The position numbers and the translations under genes are program-made. From the NCBI GenBank assembly GCA_012719445.1, contig JAAYAH010000015.1, positions 1 through 64,000 on the forward strand: a DNA stretch of 64,000 nt, written 5' to 3'. Shown piece by piece: positions 1 to 9,129 of the stretch; within the stretch, counting starts at the first letter, position 1; every line of letters begins with the position of its first letter. The notes below the pieces were generated by a model. The model did not search any database, was not told where the DNA came from, and saw nothing but the letters and a program-made list of their open reading frames with translations. Origin of the DNA: Actinomycetales bacterium (GTDB taxonomy: Bacteria; Actinomycetota; Actinomycetes; Actinomycetales; Kineosporiaceae).

Positions 1-3000
1 GCCGCGCCGGTCGTGGACAGGGTGAGGTCGCCGCGGTCGTAGGCGGAGGTGTCGGGGATGGTGGTGCCGCCGGTGACGGTGCCCACATCGGCCGACCAGG
101 ACGCCATCAGCGCGGTGGCCGGCTCCTTGTCGCCGGACAGCAGCGCGGCGTCTTCGGCGATCTCCTCCGGGGTCAGCAGCCGCTGCCAGGCGTGGACCTC
201 ATCGATCAGGCCGGTGAAGTAGCTGGTGAAAGCGACCTTCTTCATCGCCGCCCGCCCGACCTGGAAAGCACCCGAGGTGCCCACCGTGGTCACCGCACCC
301 GTCAACGGCACCGGCGCACCCTGTGGCCGCCCGTTGACGTAGAGCTGGATCGTCTTGGCCTGGGTGTCGTAGACCCCGGTCAGGTGGGTCCACACCTTCG
401 TCGCCGGGCTGTCCACCTCGGCCAGGGACCGCACGAACTTCACCTCACCGGTCGCGGTGTCGACCCAGTGCCAGTTGAAGACCCACTTGCGGTAACCGGG
501 GGAGTAGTACAGGGCGAACCCCGTGCTGGCGTCGTCGTCGGCGGTCTGCGCCACCACTGTCGAGGTCTGTGAAGGATCGGTGAGGAAGGCCCAGGCCGAC
601 ACGGTGAACGACGTCGTGTGGTTGAGCACCGGCCCCGAAGCCGCCGCATGACCCGTGGAGCCGTTCAAGCCCAGGGAATGATCGGCAGACTGGTCTGCCG
701 GGAGGTCACCGCGACGTGCCCGGGCGTCGAACGCGGCACCACCGGCCAGGGTCAGCGGGTGCCTGACCGCCGACTGGGTGGCGTCCGCGGCGCTGGTACC
801 ACCGGACTCGGCGAACGACCACGCTCCCACCGGCCCCTCCGGGGCGGCGACCATGAACTGGTAGTAGGCAGGGGTGCCCCGTCGCAGCGCGTCGTGGGCC
901 TCCACCCGCAGCCGGTAGGTCCCCGCCAGCGGCGGGGTCACCGTGACCGCAGCCGTCTTCCCGGTCACCGAGATCTCCTTGGACGACGCCCCGTCGCCCT
1001 GCAGCCGCCACGTGTACTTGACCACGTCGGTGACCCCCGCAGCCGGAGCCAGCGTGAAGGCCCCCGCAACCCCCGGGCCACCCGTCGCCGGACAGGCATC
1101 GGCCGTGCACTCCTGGTACACCCCCGTGGAGGTGATCACCGGCGGGGCAGGCGCCGTGGAGTCCACCGTGAAGTAACACCACGACGAGTACGCCGACCAG
1201 CGGTCGTACGCCTTGCTCCTGTAGGTGACATGCGACTGGGTGCGCGCCCGCAACCGGTAGAGCACGTCGTCCTGCAGCACCCCCGCCTTCACCTTCGTGG
1301 ACTGCGTCACTCCGGCGGCAACCCCTCCGGAGTCCGGCTCGTAGTCGCTCCACACCGGGGTACCGGCCCCAGTCGCCTTGTTGTAGCGCTGTGCGTAGAA
1401 CTCCACCTGCAGGTACTGGGTCGGGTCCTTCGCTGCGATCGCGCTCACCCGCGGGGTGCCCACGACCGTCGGGGTGGTCCGGTCGACCGTCACCGGGTCG
1501 TTCGGGTCGGTGCTGCAATCGACCGCGGTGCTGCTGTTGGGGCGCACCCCCACCGGCTTCGGCTTGGCCGGGATCGGGATGTAGACCACGCTCAGCACCG
1601 CGTCGTTCTTGAACCGCTTCCAACCGTTGGGGTCGGACTCGTCCTTGGCCCGCAGCATCAACGTCAACCGCGACCACTTGCCCGCGGCGAACGCCTTCAC
1701 CGTCTTGGTGAGGTTCTCGTCGGGCTCAGCAGCGTTGTCGTGGAACTCCACAGGCTGCGGCGGGGCACTCGGACTGCACGCCGACCCCCGCCCGTAGGCC
1801 ACCTTCCGGTCACCCAACTGGTCCACCGACGCCGGGCCGGGCCACTTCGTCGCCGAGGAGATCCCCCCGTCGACCCGCTCCAGGTCTACCCACGACGCCG
1901 TGCACGACATCGACCACACCTCGGTGGCCCGGAACGTGGCGTCCAGGACCTCCTTGCCCACCAACCGCGACCGGGTGAACTCGAAGAACAGCCGCTTCTT
2001 GAACCCCGACCCGCACCAGTACCCCTTGTACGTGGCGCAGTAGCCCATCCCCTCGTCCCCGGTCCACTTCCACTGCTGCGGATAAGCCGAGGACAGCATC
2101 GTCCACTCCGACCGGTTCACCCCGATCGAGGGATCGATGAAAACCGGGAACACCGTGTCCGCGCCGGTGAGCACCTCCGGGTCCGGCGTCACCGCCACCG
2201 ACCCCGCAGCCACCTCCACCGGCAGCAACGCCGTCTCGTCATCGGCGTCGGGAGCCAACCCCGCATCCACCTGCCCGCCATCCGGGGCAAGGTCCCGCGA
2301 CTGCGTCACCGGGTCCACCACCGCCGACCCCGGCTCTCCCCCCGAACCCGACACCGACTCCGCCCCATCACCTTCGGCCGACACCCCGGCAACCGAGGAC
2401 ACCGCCTTCGCCGCCGACCTCCCCGACACCGAACCCGTCGAGACAGCCGCAGACGACGAGGCGGTGGCGGAGGAGTCGGACGCGCTGGAGGACGTCGCCG
2501 AACTCGTCGCCGTGGTCGAGCCCGTCGCGGACCCACTCCCCGCGGCATCGGCCGCGGCGGCGTCCCCGGTGGAGTCCCACATCATCGCCGGCGGCGAGGA
2601 GAACACCACCTCACCGTCACCGTCCGACGCCTGCATCCCACCCGCAGCCGTCCCCCGCACCCGCAGCCCCTCAGCCGCCACCGAGAACCGCACCCGCTTC
2701 AGCGCCGCCGACCGCGCCGCAGCCGGCGTCCTGACCACCAGCACCTCCCGGAACCCCTCCGGAGTCGCCGTCAACCGCAGGTCCACCCCCGGCAGCACCT
2801 CCCGATAGGTCGCCGCATCCCCCGACAGCACCGGCTCCGGCAACTTCCTCGGCCAGCCCAACCGCAACCGGTGACCCTCCCGATCCACCCGCACCAGCCC
2901 CGCGCCCTCACCCCCACCGGAGAACCGCACCCCCACCGCGGCCACCCGCGGCCCCACCGACCCGTCCGGGAAACGCACCAACGTCGTGTCGATGCCCGCC

Positions 3001-3332
3001 CACGACCCGTCCGCAGCCCGGCCCCGCTGCGGCGCCGTCGCCATCGACAACGTCAACGTCCCGTCCGGATTGGCCATCGTGTGCGAGTACTCATCCCGCA
3101 ACGACGCCACCTCCACCGCCGTACCGGTGGCCGCAGCCCGCGCCAACGCCGCCTGCTCCGGATCCGCCACCGACGAACCGGCAGTCACACCCGCGGAAGC
3201 CCCGCCCCCCGCAGCCCCCACCGCCCGGGGCGCACCCGCCGGTGACGCCACCGCGCCACCAGGGACCAACACCCCCGCCCCCACCACCAACGCCACGACA
3301 GCAACCAGCCCACGACCGACCAGACGGCTCAC
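1..3332 (-). CDS. Very large secreted LamG-containing surface protein (partial, C-terminus off the left edge)
   Basis: The reading frame is open from a GTG at 3332 to the window edge, about 1110 codons. The start follows a GGGGG ribosome site 6-10 nt upstream and opens with a signal peptide (hydrophobic residues about 6-25, Ala-rich cleavage region). A beta-rich region near residues 380-590 (around motif FPVFIDPSIG) resembles the DNRLRE/surface-module proteins of actinomycetes. Residues about 835-1055 form a LamG/concanavalin-like jellyroll (HTTSFTVSAW, GLIDEVHAW), and a second LamG-like unit begins at the edge. Low-complexity Ser/Ala/Thr linkers separate the modules. It is probably an extracellular glycan-binding protein, perhaps with RHS repeats further on, which cannot be seen. 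It is divergent from the next gene. Confidence 0.85.
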   Translation of the reverse strand, partial: MSRLVGRGLVAVVALVVGAGVLVPGGAVASPAGAPRAVGAAGGGASAGVTAGSSVADPEQAALARAAATGTAVEVASLRDEYSHTMANPDGTLTLSMATAPQRGRAADGSWAGIDTTLVRFPDGSVGPRVAAVGVRFSGGGEGAGLVRVDREGHRLRLGWPRKLPEPVLSGDAATYREVLPGVDLRLTATPEGFREVLVVRTPAAARSAALKRVRFSVAAEGLRVRGTAAGGMQASDGDGEVVFSSPPAMMWDSTGDAAAADAAGSGSATGSTTATSSATSSSASDSSATASSSAAVSTGSVSGRSAAKAVSSVAGVSAEGDGAESVSGSGGEPGSAVVDPVTQSRDLAPDGGQVDAGLAPDADDETALLPVEVAAGSVAVTPDPEVLTGADTVFPVFIDPSIGVNRSEWTMLSSAYPQQWKWTGDEGMGYCATYKGYWCGSGFKKRLFFEFTRSRLVGKEVLDATFRATEVWSMSCTASWVDLERVDGGISSATKWPGPASVDQLGDRKVAYGRGSACSPSAPPQPVEFHDNAAEPDENLTKTVKAFAAGKWSRLTLMLRAKDESDPNGWKRFKNDAVLSVVYIPIPAKPKPVGVRPNSSTAVDCSTDPNDPVTVDRTTPTVVGTPRVSAIAAKDPTQYLQVEFYAQRYNKATGAGTPVWSDYEPDSGGVAAGVTQSTKVKAGVLQDDVLYRLRARTQSHVTYRSKAYDRWSAYSSWCYFTVDSTAPAPPVITSTGVYQECTADACPATGGPGVAGAFTLAPAAGVTDVVKYTWRLQGDGASSKEISVTGKTAAVTVTPPLAGTYRLRVEAHDALRRGTPAYYQFMVAAPEGPVGAWSFAESGGTSAADATQSAVRHPLTLAGGAAFDARARRGDLPADQSADHSLGLNGSTGHAAASGPVLNHTTSFTVSAWAFLTDPSQTSTVVAQTADDDASTGFALYYSPGYRKWVFNWHWVDTATGEVKFVRSLAEVDSPATKVWTHLTGVYDTQAKTIQLYVNGRPQGAPVPLTGAVTTVGTSGAFQVGRAAMKKVAFTSYFTGLIDEVHAWQRLLTPEEIAEDAALLSGDKEPATALMASWSADVGTVTGGTTIPDTSAYDRGDLTLSTTGA

Positions 3333-3471
3333 AGCGCCCCCAACTCGACAATTTCCCTACATGTGCAGACAGCGACACGTACCGCAGGCAACCACGCGCT
3401 GCGGTCGGTCGGGCACAACCCGCCCCGAACGGCCTACACCCTGGCAGAAGGAGACCAAAGGGCGCAGAGAC

Positions 3472-3487
3472 TGTGACGCACGTCACG
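3472..3487. promoter_or_regulatory. CRP/GlxR-like operator
   Basis: The sequence is TGTGA-N6-TCACG, one base off the classical TGTGA-N6-TCACA consensus of CRP/GlxR-family regulators. It lies 140 bases upstream of the LamG start and 260 bases upstream of the FG-GAP start. That a CRP-family protein binds it is inference. Confidence 0.45.
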
Positions 3488-3632
3488 CTCGCGTGCTTGG
3501 TGTGCCTTCCCGCCGACAGCCTGGCTTCCGGACGCCGTGTCTGACCGTGATTCCGGACGATCCCGGACACTCCCGGACGGCAAGGTGATGAGGGCAGGAG
3601 CGAGGGCGCAGGGGTCCGGAATGTGACGGGTT

Positions 3633-3648
3633 TGTGGAACGCGCCACA
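3633..3648. promoter_or_regulatory. CRP-like dyad, variant half-sites
   Basis: TGTGG-N6-CCACA is a perfect dyad with the same geometry as the CRP box but with G/C at the fifth position. It lies about 100 bases upstream of the FG-GAP gene start, and a lone TGTGA half-site sits just before it at 3622. Confidence 0.35.
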
Positions 3649-3746
3649 CGGTCGTGCCCTGGCCGCTAGCATCCACGGGCGCATGGAGTGATCGAGGGGT
3701 GTCCGTTCACGGCCGGATCGTGCCGTGTCAATTACTCGGAGTGATA

Positions 3747-5432
3747 ATGAGTCTTCCTGTTGTCCGTGTCTCCCGTCGAGCCGTCACCCGGGGGGTGTGC
3801 GCGTCCCTGCTCATCGCGGGGCTCCTGCTGCCGGGTGAGGCTGCCCGGGCGACTGCTGCCGACGGTGCCGACTTCAACGGGGACGGCGTCTCCGACATGG
3901 CCATCAGCGGAAGCCAGTCCGTGCTCGTGCGCTACGGCGGGAGCGGTGCCACAGAGATCCTCCGCCAGCCAGAAGGGAACACCGAGACGTTCTTCGGCGC
4001 CTCGCTGGCGGTCGGTGACTTCGACAACGACGGGTTCGACGAGCTGGCCATCGGCGACCCCTTCCAGGACGGACACTCCGGGTCGATGCCCGCGTGGGCC
4101 GGTGCGGTCTGGGTCTACGAGGGTGCCGCCGACGGGCTGCTCGACGACGCCACGGGCGAGCCGCACGGCCGGACCAAGTACCAGCAGGGCCTGGCGGGGA
4201 TCCCGGGAGGTGCCGAGACGGACGACCTCTTCGGGATCTCGGTGGCCACCGGTGACCTCACCGGGGACGGAACCGACGACCTCGTCGTCGGCTCGCACGG
4301 CGAGACCCTCAGTTCCAAGAGCTGGGCGGGGGCGGTGACCTTCGTTCCCGGAAAGACCGGGACCGGCCTCGACACCAGCAAGGCCACGGCCCTGTCCCAG
4401 GACACCTCCGGGGTCGCCGGGGCCGCCGAGACCAACGACCGGTTCGGGTACGCCGTGGCGATCGGTGACGTCACCGGCGACCGCAAGCTAGACCTCGTGG
4501 TCGGGGTGACCGGCGAGAACGGTCGAGGCGCGGTGCAGGTGTTCCTCGGCACCGGAGCCGCCTCGGCGTACGCGACGAGCGGGTCGACGGCGGTGGCGGC
4601 CGGTTCGGTGAAGATCAATCCGTCGGCATGGTCGGTCATCGACGCGGACTACTCCGGGACGGACGCGCTCTTCGGCAGCTCCCTGGCGGTCGGTGACGTC
4701 ACCGGGGACGGCATCGGCGACATCGTGGCCGGGGCTCCCATGGCGAAGGTCAGCGGGAAGCACAACGCCGGCGCCGCAGCGGTGCTCCGAGGCGCTGCGG
4801 CGGGGATCAGCTCCACCCGCGCCCAGCTGACGGGCCAGTCCGCCACCAACGTCGTGGGCGCCAGCGAGACCAACGACCAGTGGGGCGACTCCGTCGCGAT
4901 CGGTGACCTCACCGGGGACGGCAGGGCTGAGGTCATCCTGGGAGCGCCTGGCGAGGCCATCGGCACCAAGGCAGCGGCCGGTGCCTACACGGTGCTGCGC
5001 ACCACCTCGACCGGGGTCACCGGCACCGGATCGTTCGGCGTCAACCAGGAGACGGCCAATGTGCCCGGTGGCGGCTCGGAGGCGCGTGACGTCTTCGGCT
5101 CGTCGCTGGCCGTGCAGGACCTCAACGGTGACGGGCGCAAGGACGTCCTCGTCGGCTCGCCGTTCGAGGATGTCGGTGGTGTGGCGGCAGGTGCTGTCTA
5201 CCTGCTGATCAGCTCGACGACCGGCAGGCCGAGCGCGGGATCGGCGGTGTTCAGCGGTAACGCGTTCAGCGACTCCCAGGGGTCTCTCCTGTACCTCGGC
5301 TGGTCGCTCCTGGCCGGCGGGACCGTGCCGGGCACGGCGGTCACCTCGGCGACCTCGGCCGGTGCCTCCGGCGCGGCGTCCACCTCCTCCGTCAAGAGCG
5401 ACCGCGCGGAGCTGCTCTCGACGCGCAACTGA
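3747..5432 (+). CDS. Secreted FG-GAP repeat protein (integrin-alpha-like beta-propeller)
   Basis: The protein has 561 residues. It starts with a signal peptide (basic RVSRRAVTRG, then a hydrophobic core to about residue 30). Seven FG-GAP repeats carry calcium-loop motifs of the type DxxGDGxxD at about residues 42, 91, 169, 240, 316, 386 and 457, enough for a seven-bladed propeller. The fourth (DVTGDRKLD) has lost a loop glycine. The ATG at 3747 is chosen because CGGAG lies 5 bases upstream and the signal peptide begins directly after it; an in-frame ATG at 3654 would add a non-signal leader. No enzymatic motif is visible. Calcium-dependent surface adhesion is the family role; the ligand is unknown. 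Confidence 0.88.
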   Translation: MSLPVVRVSRRAVTRGVCASLLIAGLLLPGEAARATAADGADFNGDGVSDMAISGSQSVLVRYGGSGATEILRQPEGNTETFFGASLAVGDFDNDGFDELAIGDPFQDGHSGSMPAWAGAVWVYEGAADGLLDDATGEPHGRTKYQQGLAGIPGGAETDDLFGISVATGDLTGDGTDDLVVGSHGETLSSKSWAGAVTFVPGKTGTGLDTSKATALSQDTSGVAGAAETNDRFGYAVAIGDVTGDRKLDLVVGVTGENGRGAVQVFLGTGAASAYATSGSTAVAAGSVKINPSAWSVIDADYSGTDALFGSSLAVGDVTGDGIGDIVAGAPMAKVSGKHNAGAAAVLRGAAAGISSTRAQLTGQSATNVVGASETNDQWGDSVAIGDLTGDGRAEVILGAPGEAIGTKAAAGAYTVLRTTSTGVTGTGSFGVNQETANVPGGGSEARDVFGSSLAVQDLNGDGRKDVLVGSPFEDVGGVAAGAVYLLISSTTGRPSAGSAVFSGNAFSDSQGSLLYLGWSLLAGGTVPGTAVTSATSAGASGAASTSSVKSDRAELLSTRN

Positions 5433-5453
5433 CCGCACCGCGCGTCATCCTGC

Positions 5454-5492
5454 GACCGACCCCCGGCTCTGCAACCAGGCCGGGGGTCGGTC
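5454..5492 (+). terminator. Strong intrinsic terminator-like hairpin
   Basis: A perfect 14-bp stem (5454-5467 with 5479-5492) and 11-nt loop lie 22 bases after the FG-GAP stop codon. There is no U-tract, as usual in high-GC actinobacteria. Confidence 0.85.
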
Positions 5493-5684
5493 ACGTCATC
5501 CCTCCCTCTCCGCCTCACGAACCGCCTCGCGGGACCGCCTCGTGAGCCGCCTCACGAACCGTCACCGCCCGCTCCGCCGGACGGCGGAGATCGGCGGATC
5601 CCGCGGAGCAGGGGTCGCCCGGCGTGACCCGACGGCGCACCGACGGCGCATCAAGCCGCGTGACCACCCCGCCGAGTACTCACC

Positions 5685-7571
5685 ATGGCGAGAACCCGTC
5701 GTGCCGTCCCCGCCGTCCTGCCGACAACGCACCGCACCACCCTTCCGGCCACCCGCCGCACCGCCCTTCCGGCCACCCGCCGCACCGCCCTTCCGGCCAC
5801 CCGCCGCGCCACCCGCTCGGCCGCCCGCCGCGCCCTTCCCGCAGCAGCCGTCGCCGTGGTCTCCCTCGTCGGGACCACCCTCGGCTCGACGGCGCCCGCG
5901 GGGGCGTCGTCGTCCGCCCCGGCCGTCACGCGCGTGGCCGGCTCCGTCGGCCCCGTCGGCTCCGCCCGGGCGGTGACGCCGGTGAGCACCGTCCGGCCGG
6001 TCGCCGGGCCGGTCGCCGTCCGTCGAGCGACCCAGGTGCACCAGCGCCGGGACACCGCCGGGATCCGGGTCGTTCCCGACGGACGGCTGGTCACGTCGGA
6101 ATGCCGTCCCGGGTCCTGCACCGTCGTCAGACGGCTGGGAACGGGCGACCGCCCGGGCACCCGGACCTGGCCGGGCACCGGGGGGCGGACACCGGTGACC
6201 TCGTTGCGGTTGATGAACTACCAGCCCTCGACCCACGGCTGGCCGCTGATGTGGACCGACTTCCGTCCCGCCGAGCTCTCAGCGGACTTCGCGAGGATCC
6301 GGGCGGCGAACGCCAACGCGGTCCGGCTCGCCGTCATCCCCGACACCTTCGGCTGGCCGACCCCGTCGGCGACGATGATGGATCGTCTGCGGACGGCCGT
6401 CGACCTGGCCGATCGACACGGCCTGTCGGTCCAGCTGACCCTGTTCGACTGGTGGGACCGCTACTGGCAGCACGAGGAGAGCCTGGTCTGGGCCGCCGCC
6501 GTGCTCCGGCCGTTCCGGGGCGACCCGAGAATCGCGCTCGTCGAGGTGCGGAACGAGGTCAACCCCTATGACCCGGCCGTGATCTCGTGGCTGAAGGTCG
6601 TCACCCCGCAGGTCCGCTCGTCCGCCCCCGGTGTCCCGGTGACGGCCTCGATCTCGACGACGCGCGGCACCGCGGCGCTGTCCAGGCTGCGCGCGGAGTT
6701 GGGCACCGGCGGGCTGGACGTCGCCGACATCCACTACTACGGAACGGCGGCAGGGGCCCGGAGGTGGCTCGCCGCCGCCCGGGCAGCGGCGGGGGACCTG
6801 CCCCTGGTCATCGGCGAGGCGGGGTACTCGATCAGCAACGAGGTGGACGCGGCCCGGCCGGTCGCCCACCGCGAGGAACTGCAGGCCGACTGGTACGACG
6901 CGGTCTTCCGGGCGGCCGGGGCCACCGGGGTCCGGGTCGTGGCGCCGTGGACCCTCAACGACTTCTCCGCCACGGCGATCCCGGGACTGACCCCTGACCG
7001 GGCACCGGAGGAGTACGCCTTCGGGCTGGTCCGGGCCGACGGATCGCGGCGCCCCGCCTTCGGCGTCGTCCGGGCCTGGTGGACGAGTCCTCCCGCGGCG
7101 GGCCTGGTCGCCGACTTCGACGACCCCGCCGACCGCGGGCTGCCGGCGGGCTGGACCGTCTCGTTCCAGGGCGGTGCCCGGGTGGCGACGGACAGCGCCG
7201 TCCGTCGCAGCATCCCGCAGAGCGTTGCGCTCGGCGCCACCGGCGGCACCGTCTCGGGTGTCCCCTGCCTCTCTCGCTACGTCGCCAACGCCCTGTCCCC
7301 TGCACAGGAGTGGACCGGGACGGCGTGGGTGCGCACCAGGGGCTCTGCCGGGACCGCGAGGATCTCCCTGAGCTGGTTCGACGCCGACGGGCGCTACCTG
7401 GGGCAGGTCGAGTCCGCGCGGGCGCCGAGGGGGACGACGTCCGGCTGGGTCCGGCTCGCGGTCACCGGGAGGGCGCCGAACGGGGCCGAGGTGCTGCGGG
7501 CGTACCTCAAGTCGGACAACGACCCGGGCACGGTGTGGTTCGACGACGTGACCGTCCGCCCCTCGGGCTGA
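5685..7571 (+). CDS. Secreted GH5-like glycoside hydrolase with C-terminal beta-sandwich
   Basis: The protein has 628 residues. The Arg-rich N-terminus is expanded by three copies of an 8-residue unit (residues about 20-43) before a hydrophobic export segment (about 50-70). The central TIM barrel has the clan-A pattern: acid/base Glu291 in EVRNEVN, an HYY motif on a later strand, and nucleophile Glu378 in VIGEAGYS. Residues about 475-625 look like a carbohydrate-binding beta-sandwich (LVADFDDP ... WFDDVTV). It would cut beta-glycosidic bonds outside the cell. The substrate is unknown, but position next to polysaccharide genes fits trimming of the product. It is monocistronic: a terminator lies before it and a long gap after it. 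Confidence 0.85.
   Translation: MARTRRAVPAVLPTTHRTTLPATRRTALPATRRTALPATRRATRSAARRALPAAAVAVVSLVGTTLGSTAPAGASSSAPAVTRVAGSVGPVGSARAVTPVSTVRPVAGPVAVRRATQVHQRRDTAGIRVVPDGRLVTSECRPGSCTVVRRLGTGDRPGTRTWPGTGGRTPVTSLRLMNYQPSTHGWPLMWTDFRPAELSADFARIRAANANAVRLAVIPDTFGWPTPSATMMDRLRTAVDLADRHGLSVQLTLFDWWDRYWQHEESLVWAAAVLRPFRGDPRIALVEVRNEVNPYDPAVISWLKVVTPQVRSSAPGVPVTASISTTRGTAALSRLRAELGTGGLDVADIHYYGTAAGARRWLAAARAAAGDLPLVIGEAGYSISNEVDAARPVAHREELQADWYDAVFRAAGATGVRVVAPWTLNDFSATAIPGLTPDRAPEEYAFGLVRADGSRRPAFGVVRAWWTSPPAAGLVADFDDPADRGLPAGWTVSFQGGARVATDSAVRRSIPQSVALGATGGTVSGVPCLSRYVANALSPAQEWTGTAWVRTRGSAGTARISLSWFDADGRYLGQVESARAPRGTTSGWVRLAVTGRAPNGAEVLRAYLKSDNDPGTVWFDDVTVRPSG
5742..5813 (+). repeat. Three 24-bp tandem repeats inside the GH5-like gene
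   Basis: The units are 5742-5765, 5766-5789 and 5790-5813, each beginning cttccggccacccgcc. The first two are identical. The period is a multiple of three, so frame is kept; each unit adds eight residues to the positively charged start of the signal region. Confidence 0.9.
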
Positions 7572-8217
7572 CGGGTCCGGGTCGCGCGGGCACCCCGGCG
7601 GATCCGCGGCCAGAGGAGGCACGGGGCCCCGGGGGGAATCCATGGGTATCGGGGGAGTCCGTGGGGCTCGGGACGAAAGGGCGGCGGCGGGGTGAATGTC
7701 GCCGTGAATCGACGGACGGCAGGGGAATCCCCGCACCCCACCCGTGCGTCGCCCTTTTCGTGCCCGGCACGCCGGGTTGTCGTCGATGGGCTCCGAGTCG
7801 GATGCCTGCCGAATGTCCGGGCGGGTGTGAATGTTCCCACGGATACCACAGAACAACGGAGGTCGAATCGGGGCCTGCTGCCCGCCGCATCAGGTGAGGG
7901 GCGAGATCAGGTGTTCGGCGGAGAGAACGGTCCCGGGCCAACAAATGGAGCATGTATGCTTAGAGTAACTGGACGGAAGCCCACCGCTACTCGTTGTCGG
8001 GGTGTCGTCAGTGGTGGATCGTCCGGTAAGGACCGTTGACGGCGATACCCGACGCTTTCGGGTGGCCGGTGATTCCGCGAACGCATCGTGAATCCGTCGT
8101 GAGAAACGCGGTGGGAAACGCCGCGAGGCCTTGCGGCGTGCAGGTCCCCTTGTCAGGGGTGGGCGCGGGGCGACCCGCACGGAACAGGTATGCCTGTGGA
8201 ACGGAGTGGAGAAGTCT
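7572..8217. other. Intergenic region before glycan block A
   Basis: This 646-base gap contains only short palindromes: GCGGATCCGC at 7598-7607, a CGGGGCCCCG stretch near 7622, and the dyad AGCAT-gt-ATGCT at 7949-7960. The last, followed by TAGAGT, lies in the least GC-rich part and may mark a promoter for the downstream operon, but no good -35 is present. No coding sequence was found. Confidence 0.4.
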
Positions 8218-9129
8218 GTGGACGTGTCGAGAACGGTGAGGTTCACCGGCGCCCGGCCCAGAGTCTCGGTGATCGTTCCCGCCCGGAACGAGGCGAGGAA
8301 CCTGCCGCACGTCCTGGCCGCGCTGCCCGCCGACCTGCACGAGGTGATCCTCGTCGACGGCGCGTCGGTGGACGACACCGTTCCGGTCGCGCGTGCCTGC
8401 CTGCCCGACGTCCGGGTGGTCCACCAGACCCGCAAGGGCAAGGGGAACGCGATGGCGTGCGGCTTCACCGCCGCGACGGGTGACGTCCTGGTCATGCTGG
8501 ACGCCGACGGGTCGGCCGATCCCGCCGAGATCCCCAGGTTCGTCGACGCCCTGGTGGCCGGGGCCGACTTCGCCAAGGGCACCCGGTTCGCCGACGGCGG
8601 CGGCAGCCACGACATCACCCGCGTCCGGCGCTGGGGGAACACCTTCCTCAACACCCTGGTGAACATCATGTTCCGGACCAGGTACACGGATCTCTGCTAC
8701 GGCTACAACGCCTTCTGGACCGACCTGCTGCCCGTCCTCGACCTGCCGGCGACGGAGATCGACGGGCTCGGCCGCACCGACATGGTCTGGGGCGACGGGT
8801 TCGAGATCGAGACCCTCATCAACGTGCGGGTCGCGAAGTCCGGGGCGGAGATCGTCGAGGTGGGCAGCGTCGAGAAGAACCGCCTCTACGGCGAGAGCAA
8901 CCTGCACGCCGTCCAGGACGGCCTCCGCGTCCTCCGGACGATCCTCGCCGAGCGGCGGCGTGCCCGGCGCACGGTCTCCACCACACGGGCCGGGGCCACA
9001 GCACGGGCCGGGACCACAGCACGGGCCGGGACGAGGGGGAGGGCCGGGGGGACGGGGTCCCTGTCCATGGGGTCGGCCGCCGGAGCGGACCTGGGGCAGA
9101 AGGGGACGCTGAAGGTAGCCCCCCGGTGA
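8218..9129 (+). CDS. GT2-family glycosyltransferase (polyprenyl-phosphate sugar transferase type)
   Basis: The protein has 303 residues with a GT-A fold: strand RVSVIVPARNEARNL, nucleotide-binding LVDGASVDDT, and metal-binding DADGSADP near residue 95. The WGDGFEIETLINVR segment is typical of DPM/GtrB-like enzymes that load a sugar onto a lipid carrier. No membrane helices are seen. The tail (about 255-290) is an Arg/Thr/Ala/Gly repeat. GTG 8218 is used because GGAG lies 6 bases upstream; a longer frame from 8131 has no ribosome site. Its stop overlaps the next start (GTGA), so this gene opens the block A operon. Confidence 0.88.
   Translation: MDVSRTVRFTGARPRVSVIVPARNEARNLPHVLAALPADLHEVILVDGASVDDTVPVARACLPDVRVVHQTRKGKGNAMACGFTAATGDVLVMLDADGSADPAEIPRFVDALVAGADFAKGTRFADGGGSHDITRVRRWGNTFLNTLVNIMFRTRYTDLCYGYNAFWTDLLPVLDLPATEIDGLGRTDMVWGDGFEIETLINVRVAKSGAEIVEVGSVEKNRLYGESNLHAVQDGLRVLRTILAERRRARRTVSTTRAGATARAGTTARAGTRGRAGGTGSLSMGSAAGADLGQKGTLKVAPR

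Larger units (their letters stand above)
3333..3746. other. Divergent intergenic region with two CRP-like palindromes
   Basis: This 414-base gap separates the minus-strand LamG gene from the plus-strand FG-GAP gene, so it must hold both promoters. It contains two 16-base dyads of the CRP/GlxR spacing (listed separately) and short direct repeats of the type tcccggac near 3559-3580. I saw no convincing -35/-10 pair and no RNA gene. Confidence 0.5.

Noticed and set aside
618-3245. Long plus-strand open frame of 875 codons
   Set aside because: Its product is Arg/His/Pro/Gly-rich without motifs and lies opposite the LamG gene, whose minus-strand frame has a signal peptide, ribosome site and recognisable domains. 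High GC keeps antisense frames open.
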